Below are positions 10,110 through 21,290 of a stretch of DNA of 64,000 nucleotides, one piece after another (positions within the stretch are counted from its first letter, which is position 1; each line of letters begins with the position of its first letter). The notes below the pieces were generated by a model. That model worked only from the letters and a program-made list of their open reading frames with translations, was not told the DNA's origin and ran no database searches. A program made the position numbers and the translations under genes. The stretch is from Emiliania huxleyi CCMP1516 (Eukaryota > Haptophyta > Isochrysidales > Noelaerhabdaceae), in the NCBI RefSeq assembly GCF_000372725.1, contig NW_005200011.1, positions 135,852 to 199,851 of the forward strand, read 5' to 3'.

Positions 10110-10911
10110 TGGACACGCCGGTGCACGACCACCACCCTACAAGAGGCTGCCCGTGAGAGCAGATGACAGCTGACAGCCCGCGTGCAGCCGACAGCCCATT
10201 CTATGTAGAGGGAGGCGAGTCAGAGACTTCGGAGGACCTGCCACCTTGTCTTTTGAGTCTGTGGGTTGGTTAGGGCGACTTCGGCATAAACCATAACAAG
10301 GGGAACAAAAGAGCGAAACTCTCGAGGAGCGAAAAGGGGAGCAGGCAGGGGAGCTGGAGAAGCCGTGTGAACCTAGGCCTGCGGGTAGTCTCCCCCCATC
10401 CCCAGGGCCTCCAGGGCTCGCACCTCAACCTCTTAGACCAAAGAAAGAAAGAAACAAAACAGACAACAAAGGGAGGAATGGGACGGGTCAGCGGACGCCG
10501 CCACCACACAGGGATTTTAAGGAGAGGAGTCCGTGGTGCTAGCCGTCGCCCACCCTTGGGCGTCTGCCTCTTCCTATGAATCTCTCTTTGCAGTCTCATA
10601 GATGAGACCAGCGCGCAACGCAATTATCTTCTCATAACCGGTGTGACGCATGGGGTCACTCCCGCGAAACCCGTGAACTACACGCCTGCGTGGATCGCGT
10701 CACACCAATTCCTCGCTACCCGCAGCAACGCAACGCGGCCAAAGGATATCCACCTGGAGAACCCCGACGGAGGTGTGAACATGGGGCCCGGGGTTGTGCG
10801 TTTATGTGAATGAATTTCTTCTCAAAACAAGGCTGTGAACAAGGAGGCCCTTTTTCGGCGTCAAAAAGCGGCGCATTTTGCCAGTGATTCGATCAGGGAG
10901 CAAGCGCCTCG
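10110..10911. other. Intergenic spacer
   Basis: About 800 bp between two plus-strand genes. It contains one copy of the dispersed R1 repeat and otherwise unremarkable sequence with no coding signal. Confidence 0.5.
10441..10597 (+). repeat. Dispersed repeat R1, copy A
   Basis: Starts with aaagaaagaaagaaacaaaa and continues through cacacagggattttaaggag to cttgggcgtctgcctcttcc and tttgcagtctc. Close relatives lie at 17031-17231 and 62932-63171, with a partial reverse copy near 35868-35925. This copy ends 315 bp before the next gene start, in the same orientation. Confidence 0.8.
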
Positions 10912-12346
10912 ATGTTGGTCCTGTCCCTCTTCTCCGCGGCTCAGGCCCCCTCCTCCTCCATGGGTCTCGAGCCGGGCAGCCACGGCTCGTACGGCAAGTC
11001 TCTCGGCATGAACCTCATGTCCAACCCGGGCAACGGCGGCGCCGCCTCGGCCTTCAACCAGGACGAGGGCGACCCGGCACCTTACTTCGACACCTCCGCC
11101 TACATCACGTCATCGGAGCCCCGCATGGGGACGCAGGCGCCTCGCCCGCGCCCGCGCCGCGCGCTCCCGTCGCACACTCTCTAACCCTCGCTCCGCCTTG
11201 GCACCTCAGGAGGACTGGCTCAAGGCGGCGGCGCTCACGGGCCTGAACAACGCAAACCTGGCCAAGAAGCACTACGACAAGTTTTCCGCCGGCGAAGGGG
11301 ACGCGGAGGAGGTGTCGACCGAGTTCGTCAACGAGGGTGCGCTGAGTCTCCTCCCCCTCCCGCCCTGAGGCCGCTGTCGAGACCCTCACACCGCCCCGCC
11401 GTGCCTGCCGCACACGCACACCACAGGGCTCGACACGGGCTTCCGCACGGGCGGCACCCTCACCGGCGACGTGGCCAAGAACTTTCAGCAAATCACGGGC
11501 ACCATCCAGCAGAGCGCCCAGGCGGTGGAGGGCACGGCTGGTGGCGGCGGCGGCGGCGAGATGCCGGACGGCGAGATGCCGATGGAGAAGCAGGCTGCGG
11601 CGCCGGCACCCACCTGGCAGGACTTCATGAACACGGGCATCCAGACCGGCATGGGCTTCGCCATGGCCGGTGCCCCGCTTGAGAGACAGTCTGACTCGGA
11701 AGCCTGCACAGGGGGGGTCGGAGATGCTCCCAGGGGGCAAAGAACACACGGGTACCCCCCCCCCCCCCACACCCCCCCCCCCGGCCTCCTCCCCCCCCTC
11801 GACCCACAGGTTCTCAGACCGCGTCCGACTACGGCAGTGGCAAGGGCGACAACAAAGCGACCCGTGAGACCCCCCCCCCCACCCACCACCACCACCCCAC
11901 CCCCCACTTTGCCCCCCCCGGTCCCCGAGCCCCTGTGGAGCCACTCTGTTCTGAGAGACTCCCGTCATGCGACAACCCCCCTTGGATGCCCCAAACCCTT
12001 CCCGGTCTGCAGAGGACACGTACATGCAGCTGAGCCAGGGCGCGGGCAACAAGTTCATGACCATGGGAAGCGCCGCCTCCTCCCAGGGCCAGAAGCTCCG
12101 CCAGGCGCGGAGCTCGCGCGCGCCGCACGATTGGCCCCTGGCTCCCTCCTCCTCCCCGCCCTCTCCCAGACCCGCACCGCATCACACACCTCCACCTCAC
12201 TCAAGCACCCCACCGCCCCCTACCCACAGGCGGCGGCCGGCGCCAAGCGCCCCTCCACCGTCCCGCCCGCGGCCGTGATGGGCCTCGCCGCCCTCGGCCT
12301 CGCCGCAGCGGCTCTCGCGATTGGCCGCCGCAACAAGGCGAACTAG
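10912..12346 (+). CDS. Lineage-specific protein with signal-like N-terminus and C-terminal TM helix
   Basis: Six ex­ons join in phase: 10912-11136, 11210-11336, 11427-11669, 11810-11863, 12013-12104 and 12230-12346, giving 285 residues. Two introns use GC donors (CAG|GCGCCT, CAG|GCGCGG) and three use GT. The protein starts MLVLSLFSAAQA (signal-like). It has polar segments rich in Gly, Asn and Gln (NFQQITGTIQQSAQ, DTYMQLSQGAGNKFM) and a Gly6 run. It ends with a hydrophobic helix (MGLAALGLAAAALAIG) and a basic tail. No homologous family was recognised. The clean phase of six small exons is the main evidence. A possible alternative last exon lies at about 12411-12461 (ending PSPMPMV*). Confidence 0.65.
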
Positions 12347-13152
12347 CGCACCGTCTTAGCGCTCGCGACTGCTCCGCTGAGACACCCTTCCCTCGCCGGT
12401 GCACCCGCAGGCCGCCGAGGTGTCGACGGCGGCGGCGCCCAGCCCGATGCCGATGGTCTAAGGAAACCAAGTCTTGGCGAGATGCGTGGCGTGCGGCGGT
12501 TTCGACGTCCCGGGTACCCCTCCCCCCAAACTCGCCTACCTGCTACGCCCCTGCGCTCGTGCGCTGGCGATCACGGCGCTCGCGTCGGCCTTTGAGCTGG
12601 GGTATCGCTGGTGCTTGCGCGCGGAGGGTATTACTGAGAGAGAGAGAAAGATGAAAGTGGATCGTCGTGTGTCGTGTACGCCCCCCCCCCCCCCCCCCCG
12701 GCTGACTGAGCCGTGTGTGTAGCGCGTGGACAGCGCGGGCGTTGAGTCTCACGTCTCACGTGTAGACCACGCGTTGTATAGCGCCGAGAAGTGAAGAGTG
12801 TGCGCAGTAGCTCGTGTGCGTGTTGTGCGTGCAGAACGCTGTGCGGCGTGTTGTGCGTTTATTTTCTAGGTGCGGTGAGTTGGCGGCCCGCCCCGCCCCC
12901 GCGGCCGCGCGCGCCCCGGCCCCCGGCGCACCCCCGGGCCCCGCGCGCGGTGAGCGGTCCGACACCGGTGGGGGTTTCCCCGCGAATTTTTGCGAGAGTC
13001 TCCAGAGGAACTATCAGATAGAGTCCCCGGCAGAGTGCCCGCGCGCCGCGGTGCGCGGAGCCCGGAGCGGCCGTGGATACGGATAGCACATCCCACAGAG
13101 ACCGCGGACCCCCATCTCCCCGCCCGCAAACACTATGTGCGCCCCGCCCCTC
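12347..13152. other. Intergenic spacer between convergent genes
   Basis: About 800 bp. It holds the possible alternative terminal exon near 12411, a run of about 18 C at 12681-12700, and a GC-rich segment at 12885-12950. Otherwise nothing was recognised. Confidence 0.45.
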
Positions 13153-15677
13153 TCAAACCGTGTCCGCACGACGGCGCTTCTTCCCCTTTCGCGCCGGCGG
13201 TGCCGCCGCATTCGCCAGCGTGGCGCCCCCCCCGGCCGCTCTCCCCTCGAGGGGCCGCGCGTGGGGGAGGCCCCCCTCCGGGTGGGCCACCGGGCGGGCC
13301 GCTGCCACGTGCAGGACATAGCGCTGCTCGGCGGACGAGTGGAGCGAGAGGCCCGTCCGCCACATCCGGTCAAAGTAAGAGGAAGCGCCCTCCGCCTCGT
13401 GGCGGCACCAGCGGCCGGGCGCGGCGGCGTAGACGTGGATCGCGCCCGCCGCGCCGGCGGCCGACGTGACGAGCGTCGCGTCGCGCGGAGGGTGGCTGTC
13501 TGGCGGCGGGCCAAACCCGCCGTGCGAGGAGAGGAGGCCGAGCAGGAGCTCGGCGTACCAAGCGTTGTCCGTCACCACGGTCAGCGTGCCCCCCGGACGC
13601 AGCGCCGCCGCCGCAGCGGCGAGAGTGGGCGCGTCGAGCATGTGGGCCGCCTCCGGGGCAGCCTCCGCCCCCGCGTCTGCCGCGTCCGCCGCCCCCGGTG
13701 CGGCGGCTTGCTGGGGCGGCTCGGGATGGTTCACGTAGATGGCGTCGAGCGAGCCGCGCGGGAGCCACCTCCCGAGCGCGTCGGCGGCGGAGCCGATCAG
13801 CACGGCGGCGTTCGGCGTCCCGCTGAGGGCGACGCGGGCGGCGGCGGCGTATGCGCGCCTAGCCGTCGGCACCGAGCGGAGGTCAGGTGCGTGTCCCGGC
13901 CGAGGGGGGCAGGGGGGGGAGGGAGGACTGAGGGGGGCAGGGGGGGGAGGGAGGACTGCTGCAGACGCCTCGCCATCAGCTCGAGGCCGAGCCAGCGCAC
14001 ACCGGGCACCCCGCTCGCCTGCGCCTCCAGCCACTCCCCCAGCCCGCAGCCGAGCTCGAACCGCAGCCCGCCGCCGCCTTCACCGCCGCCGCCTTCACCG
14101 CCGCCGCCGCCGCCAAAGAGTGCCTCCACGTCGAGGCCGCTCTCCGCCCCGACTCCGCCAGCCGGCGGGCAAGCGAGCGCCGTGCCGCCAACCGGGAAGC
14201 CGGCGGGCTGGCGGAAAGTGCGCCGCATGTGCCTCCGCACCGCGCGCCGCTCCGCGTCCCCCTCCCCCTCCCCCGCTCGCTCGAGCTTACCGCACCAGCG
14301 CGCGAGTCCGAATCCGCGCAGCAACCGCGCCTCTGCGCTCTTCGCCGCTGCGGCCGCCGGCACATCCCCACGCGGCAGCGGGACGAGCCGGCGCAGCAGG
14401 AGCCGCATCGCCTCCGCCCCCTCTCCGCCACTCCTCACGCCCGCCGCCGCGAAGGCCTCGAGCGCCTCGAGCTCACTAAGCGCCTACAGGGCGTGCACGG
14501 GCCGACCGGTCCGCCTGCTGCAGGGAGGCGCGCGCGACGCGCCGAGCGCCTCGTCGCGCTGGTGTCGGCGGAAGGTGGCGTGCCGGTCCAAGCCGTCGTC
14601 CTCGCCGCCGCCGCCGCCGCCGCCCTGCCGCTGCTTTGGGCTCCTCCCCCCCGGCCGCTCCCGCCCCGCCGCCGCCTCGCCGCCCCGCTCCTCCTCTGCG
14701 CACAGCGCGAGCATCTGGCGCGCCGCCGCCGCCTCCCTGCGGCACCGGCGCCACGCGCCGAGCAGCGCCGCGGAGCGACAGAGCGCCAGCCGCACGCGCG
14801 CCGCCGCCCGCGCACCGGCGCACCCCTCCTGCCCGCCGCCCGCCTCTGCCGCCGCATCGGCCAGGCGCGCCGCCTCATCGAGGTGGAGAGCCTGGGCGCA
14901 GAGCGTGCCGACGTACTCGTGGCTGGACGCGTCTGGCGAGACGGCGCGCCACACCCCGTCCCTGCCCAAGCGGCCGAGGAGCGCGCGCGCCTCGGCCGCC
15001 CCTCCCCGCACCAGGCAGCCGCGGAAGTACGTGTTTGCCGTCCGCACGCTCGGCATGAAGTCGCCGCCAGCGACGGCGGAGCCACCTCCGCCACTCGCGC
15101 GGCCCACCGCGCCGCCGTCCGTCCGACCCGCGCCAGCCGGGGCCTCCTCCGCCGCGGCGGCCGCAAAGTCGGCCTCCATCTCGCCGAGCAACGCACTCGC
15201 CGCCTCGAGGTTTCCCTCGCCGCACGGCGCCTTGAGCGCAGCCGTGTACGAAAAGACGCACGGGCGGTGGCCGCACGCTCGCATCTCGCCCAGCGCCTTG
15301 AGCGCGCTCGCACCGTCGCCGCAGTTTGCGTACGCGTTGATCAGGATCGCGTGCGACCACGCGTCCACCGTGCCGGCGGCGGCACCCGCGGCGAATGTGG
15401 AGCGGCAGGTGCTCAGCTGCTTCCGCTTGGCGAGCTGGCTCAGCAGGCGGTTCAGCTGGCGCGCAGCCTTGGCGTTGGCGGCCGGTGGCGGCGGCGGTGC
15501 CGTGCCGGGAGCTGGTGCGCTCGCCTTACAGTCACGGGAGGCACACACCGTGCTGTCGCCGCCGCCGCTGCCGCCACCGCTGCGGTCTACGTCGGCGGCG
15601 GCGGCAGACGCGCCACCGCGCCGACGCGTGTGGTGGCGGTCGAGGTCTTGGCGCAGCGCCAGGTAGCGAGCGAGCAT
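13153..15677 (-). CDS. PPR repeat protein fused to TrmB-like tRNA guanine-N7-methyltransferase
   Basis: Three exons in phase: 15677-14550, 14483-13969 and 13858-13153, joined by GC-AG introns of 66 and 110 nt, for 782 residues. The N-terminal half has pentatricopeptide motifs (WSHAILINAYANCGDGASAL, FSYTAALKAPCGEGNLEAAS, TANTYFRGCLVRGGAAEARA). The C-terminal half has the SAM-binding motif FELGCGLGEWL, then WLGLELMARRAYAAA across the intron, the active-site-like YVNHPEPPQQ, and LRPGGTLTVVTDNAWYAELL. That is the TrmB/Methyltransf_4 order (E-x-GCG-x-G ... PDPW-like ... TD). Known TrmB enzymes methylate G46 of tRNA. PPR-TGM fusions have been described in algae, as I recall, and are expected in organelles. 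An alternative start is at 15752. Confidence 0.82.
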
Positions 15678-16001
15678 CACAGTTGTACGACGGCGCCCCC
15701 TGGGTTCGAGCCAAAAAAGACAAAAGACGACCCCTACCCCGCGACGCGGCACAAACGGGGCACAAACGCCAGGCTAGAAAGACTGTTAGCACCTTGGTTA
15801 CGCAGGGGAGTCTAGGCGACGGTGGGGTCCTCCGACGCCACGGCGAGCCTGAGCTCGGTCGCAATCTCATCCGCCGCCGCGAGCTGCAGCGCGACTGACA
15901 TGCGCTGGGCCTGCAGCGACAGCCACGACCGCGTCGACCAGCTCGCCTCGTCCTCCGCTGCTTGGCTTCTTTTGCACTTGTCCCCACGCACAGTTATTGT
16001 C

Positions 16002-16763
16002 ATGGAGGCACTTTTGCTATGCGCGCTGCCCAGCATCACGTCCGCGTGGACGTTTCGCGAGTTCATGCATGGCGACTGGGACCTCGAAGGCGCGCGTGGC
16101 GGCGTGCCGCTCCTCGCGCGGTACAGCCTCGACCTGGCCGACGGTGGCGGCCTCGCCGGAAAGTACACTGAGGCCTCCCGAGATGATCCGTCGACGACGC
16201 TGCGCGAGATGGTTGTTCGCGTCGACTTTGACGCCGGCGCCGGCCATCAAGGCTCCTTCCGCATGGGGAAGAGCGGCGCCGACCCGGCCGAAACAGAGCC
16301 AGTCTTCGACTTTGACTTTGAGGAGCGGAACGGCGGGGCGGCGTGGCTGTCCGAGTCGACCTGGCTGGGCAAGTCGGGCGGCACAATACAGTTCTCCGTT
16401 GTCGGAAATGACGCCTTCGTTCTGACGCACGCCACGGTCGACGCTGAGGGTCGCCCGAAGCTCGTGCATTGGGCGGCGAAGCGCTCGGAGCGGGCGGCGG
16501 CAACGGGCAACGCGTCCAAACCCAAGCGGAGCTTGCTGCAGCGGTGGGGCTGGTACCTGGGCGCCGCTATCTTGGTGTGCACCCCACCGCACAAGAGCCT
16601 AGCGTGCGCCGTGCCGAAACTTGGCCGAAACACCGCCAGCGGCCGCACCTGAGATCACCTGCACCGATCGCAGCACCGCCAGCCCGCCAACCCGCCCCTC
16701 GTGCTCGGCCAGGTGTGCGCCTATCGCGTCTCCAAGGATGCGCCCAAGGCCAAGCCGGCGTGA
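16002..16763 (+). CDS. Predicted secretory-pathway membrane protein of unknown function
   Basis: Starts MEALLLCALPSITSA, a short signal peptide. The soluble domain contains FREFMHGDWDLE, YSLDLADGGGLAGKY, VFDFDFEERNGG, FSVVGNDAFVLTHATV and LVHWAAKRS, and reads as a beta-rich lipocalin-like or ER-lumenal domain. The C-terminal helix WGWYLGAAIL follows. A GT-AG intron (16575-16673) gives a short tail ending at 16763. Without splicing the frame stops at 16652. The layout (signal, beta domain, one TM, short tail) resembles small ER membrane proteins such as EMC10, but no family call is made. Confidence 0.6.
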
Positions 16764-17425
16764 GGAGTGACGAGACCACGACGGCGTCCACGCGGCATCG
16801 AGCCGCCATTTTGATCGTAGCCCGCATAGAGGGCAACAAACAATCTCTCTCTCTCTAGGGCGGACTGCCGCGCAGGAGCGAGGCTGCTCCGGGCCCGGGC
16901 GGTCCACGCGTCACGCCTTGGGTAAAAAAAAGAAAGGAACCCTGCATTGGGGAGCAGGGTGGGAGGGATAGGAGGACGACACGCCGCGCCACCACAAAGG
17001 TTGAAAAGGAATAAATAAAAGAGCAGACCTCTCCCGGAAAAAAGAAAGAAACAAAACGGACAACCCAAGGGAAGGATGGGGAGGACGGCACGCCGCCAGC
17101 ACACAGGGATTTTAAGGAGAGGGGTGTGATGCGCTAGCCGTCGCCCGCCCTTGGGCGTCCGCCTCTTCCTATCTCCCTTCGCAGTCTCTCGCCGATTCTC
17201 GCTGCAACCTTCATGCCACCTCGCGGTCGTCCCACTCTCGTCGTTCTCTCCCTTGTCGCTTCTTCCTCTGTCGCGTCGCTCTCCTCTGCCTCGTCCTGCT
17301 CGCGGCTTCTTCGGAGAGCCTCAGCATGGTTTTTTTGCTGTCACAAGCCACAAGCGGCGCCGCGGCTACCCTCTCACACGTGACGGGCGGAATCGGGAGA
17401 CAGCGGCACACCTCCGGCCACTGAG
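16764..17425. other. Intergenic spacer, mostly repeat
   Basis: About 660 bp, nearly half of it R1 repeat (below). A CT-rich 5' leader-like region precedes the PRP17 start. Confidence 0.45.
16921..17231 (+). repeat. Dispersed repeat R1, copy B with a diverged partial copy in front
   Basis: 17031-17231 matches copy A from aaagaaagaaacaaaacgg through cttgggcgtccgcctcttcc, and matches copy C further through tctcgctgcaaccttcatgc. 16921-17000 is a diverged partial copy of the first third (aaaaagaaaggaac ... gggagggataggaggacgac). The PRP17 start codon is 195 bp downstream. Confidence 0.75.
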
Positions 17426-20234
17426 ATGGCGACCAGCGCCCTCGGCCTGCTCGCGAGCTCGTACGAGGAGGACGACGACAACGATGAGCCAGCCGCGGCG
17501 GCAGCGAGCACGTTGCTGGTCGTCAACCCCACGCCGGCGGTGGTGGGCGACTACGGCGGATCGTCGGCGTCGCATGCGCTCGCGCTCGCGCCCGTCATCA
17601 CCGAGGACCGGAAGCACGGCCAGCAGATCATGAAGGCCAACCCGACGTACGAGGAGATGTGGGCGCCCGAGCAGGGGCCGTCGCTCGACGTGACTGCGCA
17701 GCGGGCGGCTGGGATCAAGTCGAAGCACCGGTTCGTCGGGCACGTCGCCAAGATGACACCCGCCACCGACTTCGCCTTCGACGAGCAGTACCACACCTTT
17801 AACGCCTACGGCTTCGCCGCCGACCCGTCGACGCACCTCGGGCCGTCGGGCCAGGACGCGGCCGCGGGCCCGCAGCAGGCGCCGGCGGCGGGCGTGGTGG
17901 GCGACGTGGAGAAGTGGGCCGAGGCGCGCGGCGGGTCCGTCTACTCGCTCAAGCAGCCGCTCGAGTCCAAGCTCGAGGACCAGCGCAAGCGGCTGAGACT
18001 TGACGACAACTACCAGGCGCGCCCGCCGCCGCTCGCCCGCCGCTCGCCCGCCCCTCGCCCGCGCGCCGCCGCCCCTCGCCCGCCGCCGCCGCCCGCCCCT
18101 AACCACCGGACGCGCGGCTGCTGTGCAGGCGGTGCCGACGGAGGCGCCGGAGCTGACCGCCGAGCAAAAGGTGGCGGCGACACCTCCGAGACCCCCTCCG
18201 CCTCCCGCCCCCCCCCCCACCGCCTCCTCCGCCACACGGCACCGCGGCGAGCCACCCGCACCCCGAGTCACCCGCACGTCGGCTGGCCCTCGCCGCCGCA
18301 CGCCCGTGACGCGCGCACGCCGCCCCCTCGAGGCGGCGATCGACGCGCGGCTCAAGCAGGAGAAGCGGAAGTACGAGGGGCGCGAGGACGCCGCCGAGCA
18401 GTCCGCGATGGAGGCGTGGCCTCGCGGCTGCGGCAGGAGGTGCGCGGTGCGGTGCGCCTGCTCACGCGTCGTCTGTGCGGACAGGAGCGGGCGGTCTTCC
18501 ACGGCTCCTCGATGGTGGACTACCAGGTCCGCCTCGCAGACACTTTGCAGACACTCCGCAGACACCTCGCAGACACTTTGCAGACACCTCACAAACACCT
18601 CGCAGACACCTCGTCCATCTCGCGGCGCTGAGGCTCTGAGGCACCGCCCTCCCTGACCACCACGCCGCGCCGCAGGGCCGCTCCTGGACGACGCCGCCGA
18701 CGGACGTGCGCGAGGAGGAGCACGAGTGCTTCATCCCCAAGCGGTGACTGCGATGCACACCCTCCCCCCGACCTCGCCACCGCGACACCTTGGACACGCG
18801 CACGACACGCCCGCGACACGCCCGCGACACCTCACGCCCGCGACACGCCCGCGACACGCCCGCGACACCTCACGCCCGCGACACGCCCGCGACACGCCCG
18901 CGACACCTCACGCCCGCGACACGCCCGCGACACGCCCGCGACACCTCACGCCCGCGACACGCCCGCGACACGCCCGCGACACGCGTGCGGCTCTGCGCGC
19001 AGGTGGATCCACACGTGGTCGGGCCACACCAAGGGGGTGGCGGCGATCCGCTGGTTCCCCGGCAACGGGCACCTGCTGCTCTCCGCGGGCATGGACCACA
19101 AGGTCAAGATCTGGGACGTCTTCAACACGCGCAAGTGCGTGCAGACCTACATGGGCCACGCGGCGGCGGTGCGCGACATCCAGTTCACCAACGACGGGAA
19201 GCGCTTCCTCACGTGCTCCTATGACCGCTACCTCAAGCTGTGGGACACGGAGACGGGCCAGTGCATCTCCGCCTTCACCAACCGCAAGCTGCCCTACTGC
19301 TGCACCTTCAACCCGGACGACGACAAGCAGCACGTCTTCCTCGCCGGCTGCTCCAACAAGCACATCGTGCAGTACGACACGCACACCGGCAAGGTGGAGC
19401 AGCTCTACGACCAGCACCTCGCCGCGGTCCGCAGCGCCGCCCGTCCAGCAGGGCCGAGCGCCAGTCGGCCTGTGAGGCGCGCACTCCGCCGGCCATAGGT
19501 CAACACGATCACCTTCGTCGAGAACAACGCGCGCTTCGCCTCCACCGCCGACGACAAGAAGATGCTCATCTGGGAGTGCGCGCCGCCCGCGCGCCGCCCC
19601 TTCTCTCTCCCGTGCCCCGGACCCCCCCCCATCCACCCACCCCACCCCCGGAAGCGCGCTCCCGCGCCTGGCCTCGCCACCCCCTCCACCCCCACCCACC
19701 CGCCGCGCAAGGTACGGCATCCCCGTCCCGATCAAGCACATCTGCCGACCCGACCCTCCACTCCATGCCTGCCGTCACAAAGACGCCAAACGACCAGTGG
19801 CTCCTCTGCCAAAACCTCGACAACCAGATCACAACCTACTCCGCCGCGGGCCGCTTCAAGCACAACCGCAAGAAGGCGCGCTTCGCCGCCCCCGTTTCAC
19901 CCCACCCCACCCATCCACTCCACCCCCCTCCGCCCAGCCCTGGCCTTGCCCTTCCGCCGCACTCACCACGCCCCCCCCCCCCCCTCTTGGACAGACCTTC
20001 AAGGGCCACATCGTCGCCGGCTACGCGTGCAAGCCCGACATGTCCCCGGATGGCAACTACGTCATGTCGGGCGACAGCGACGGCCGGCTCTGGTTCTGGG
20101 ACTGGAAGAGCGGCAAGGTGTTCCGGAAGCTTAAGTGCCACGACCAAGTCTGCATCCAGGCGATCTGGCACCCCGTGGAGCCGTCGCGCGTGGCCACGTG
20201 CTCATGGGACGGCACCATCAAGTACTGGGACTGA
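17426..20234 (+). CDS. CDC40: Pre-mRNA-processing factor 17 (CDC40/PRP17), WD40 splicing factor
   Basis: Nine exons: 17426-18016, 18129-18170, 18333-18413, 18485-18526, 18676-18743, 19003-19426, 19499-19576, about 19712-19875, 19995-20234. The N-terminal family block is present ([28 protein letters not shown]), then [25 protein letters not shown] and seven WD-type blades ([59 protein letters not shown]). PRP17 acts in the second step of splicing. Introns 1, 3 and 8 have GC donors. In exon 8 the conserved [10 protein letters not shown] and [11 protein letters not shown] blocks lie in different frames: one surplus base near 19743 would account for this. The donor of intron 7 is also unclear. 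The gene is otherwise intact. Confidence 0.92.
18780..18985. repeat. Intronic minisatellite (cgacacgcccg-based)
   Basis: Repeated acacgcccgcgacac units, with cacctcacgcccgcgacac variants forming a higher-order period, fill PRP17 intron 5. The previous intron (18527-18610) holds a separate cagacac(c/t)t-type tandem that starts right after its donor. Confidence 0.85.
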
Positions 20235-20950
20235 GGAGGGAGCTACACGTCTCCCGAAGTCCCGATGTGCCACACACCGATAACGATACGTACACGCAAT
20301 ACGGGGCCGCGAGCGCGAAAGGGCTGCGAGGACATATGAGATTAACGCGGTGCATGGCTGTTACGACTACCTATCTCTGATTGTGTACTCTTACAGGTAG
20401 TTTGTTTAAACGGCCGCAAAACCTCGCTCGACCTGGTCCCCTGGAAGTGTGGAACGACCTCAACTGCCACTTCTTGAGCTCTCGTCTCTTCCGCGTCGCC
20501 GTCGGGAGACTGCGACACTGGGCTAGGACCTAGGTACTGGTTGGGTAGTAGGCTAAGTTCTGAGCCTCAAAGTGTGACCGGTCACGCTGGGGTGCTTACG
20601 GTTACGCGGTCTAAGATCACTTGGAGCTAAGATCGGCGGGAGCCTCTTATGCGGGCTAAGTCGGCCGTGAGCTCACATTAGGGTTCCTCAAAATTTTCTT
20701 CGCCTGCGGCGGGCGGGCGCCGCCGCAACTTGCGCACGGAGGCTGAGAGGAGGGCGTGCTCGGCAGTGGCGACGGCGCTTGTAGCTTTTTGACCCGTGCC
20801 GCACGAGTATTCGGTTCAAGGAGGCAGCCCGTGGTGCGTGGTCGCCAGGAGACCCCTCGTGTTCGTCGCTCTGTCTGTGCCGTCTCCCATCGCGGCCGCG
20901 CTGTCCTCATCCATAGTGTCTGGGGGGTCGTACGTCCGCAAGTACGGAGC

Positions 20951-21290
20951 AGGCGCACATCGCTTCCAGGGAGGGGGCGTGCTTCGCCCCCCCCCCCCCT
21001 AGCATGTGGTGAAGCCTCGTGGGGGGGGTCGGACCCCCCCCTAGCATGTGGTGAAGCCTCTGGGGGGGGTCGGACCCCCCCCTAGCATGTGGTGAAGCCT
21101 CTGGGGGGGGTCGGACCCCCCCCTAGCATGTGGTGAAGCCTCTGGGGGGGGTCGGACCCCCCCCTAGCATGTGGTGAAGCCTCTGGGGGGGGTCGGACGC
21201 CCCCCCCCAGCATGTGGTGTGGAGAGAAGCACGCGTGCACGCCCCCCCCCCCTGGAAGCGATGTCCCGGATCCGATGTGCGCCTGCTCAC
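20951..21290. repeat. Foldback: 41-bp tandem array between inverted arms
   Basis: agcatgtggtgaagcctc starts at 21001, 21043, 21084, 21125 and 21166, and a sixth partial at 21209, so the period is 41-43 bp and varies only in its C/G runs. The array is flanked by inverted copies of gcgcacatcgcttccaggg (left, about 20951-20990) and ctggaagcgatgt...gatgtgcgcctgctc (right, about 21252-21292). Confidence 0.8.

Noticed and set aside
15650-15730. tRNA gene suggested by tgggttcgagcc
   Set aside because: No acceptor stem, D arm or anticodon arm could be built around the T-loop-like motif.
13135-15815. Very long plus-strand open frames (up to 843 codons)
   Set aside because: They are antisense to the PPR-TrmB gene, are composed of Arg/Pro/Ala low-complexity sequence, and lack any family motif. 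They result from high GC with few stop codons.
21001-21230. CRISPR array
   Set aside because: Units are contiguous tandem repeats with homopolymer variation and no unique spacers; the context is eukaryotic.
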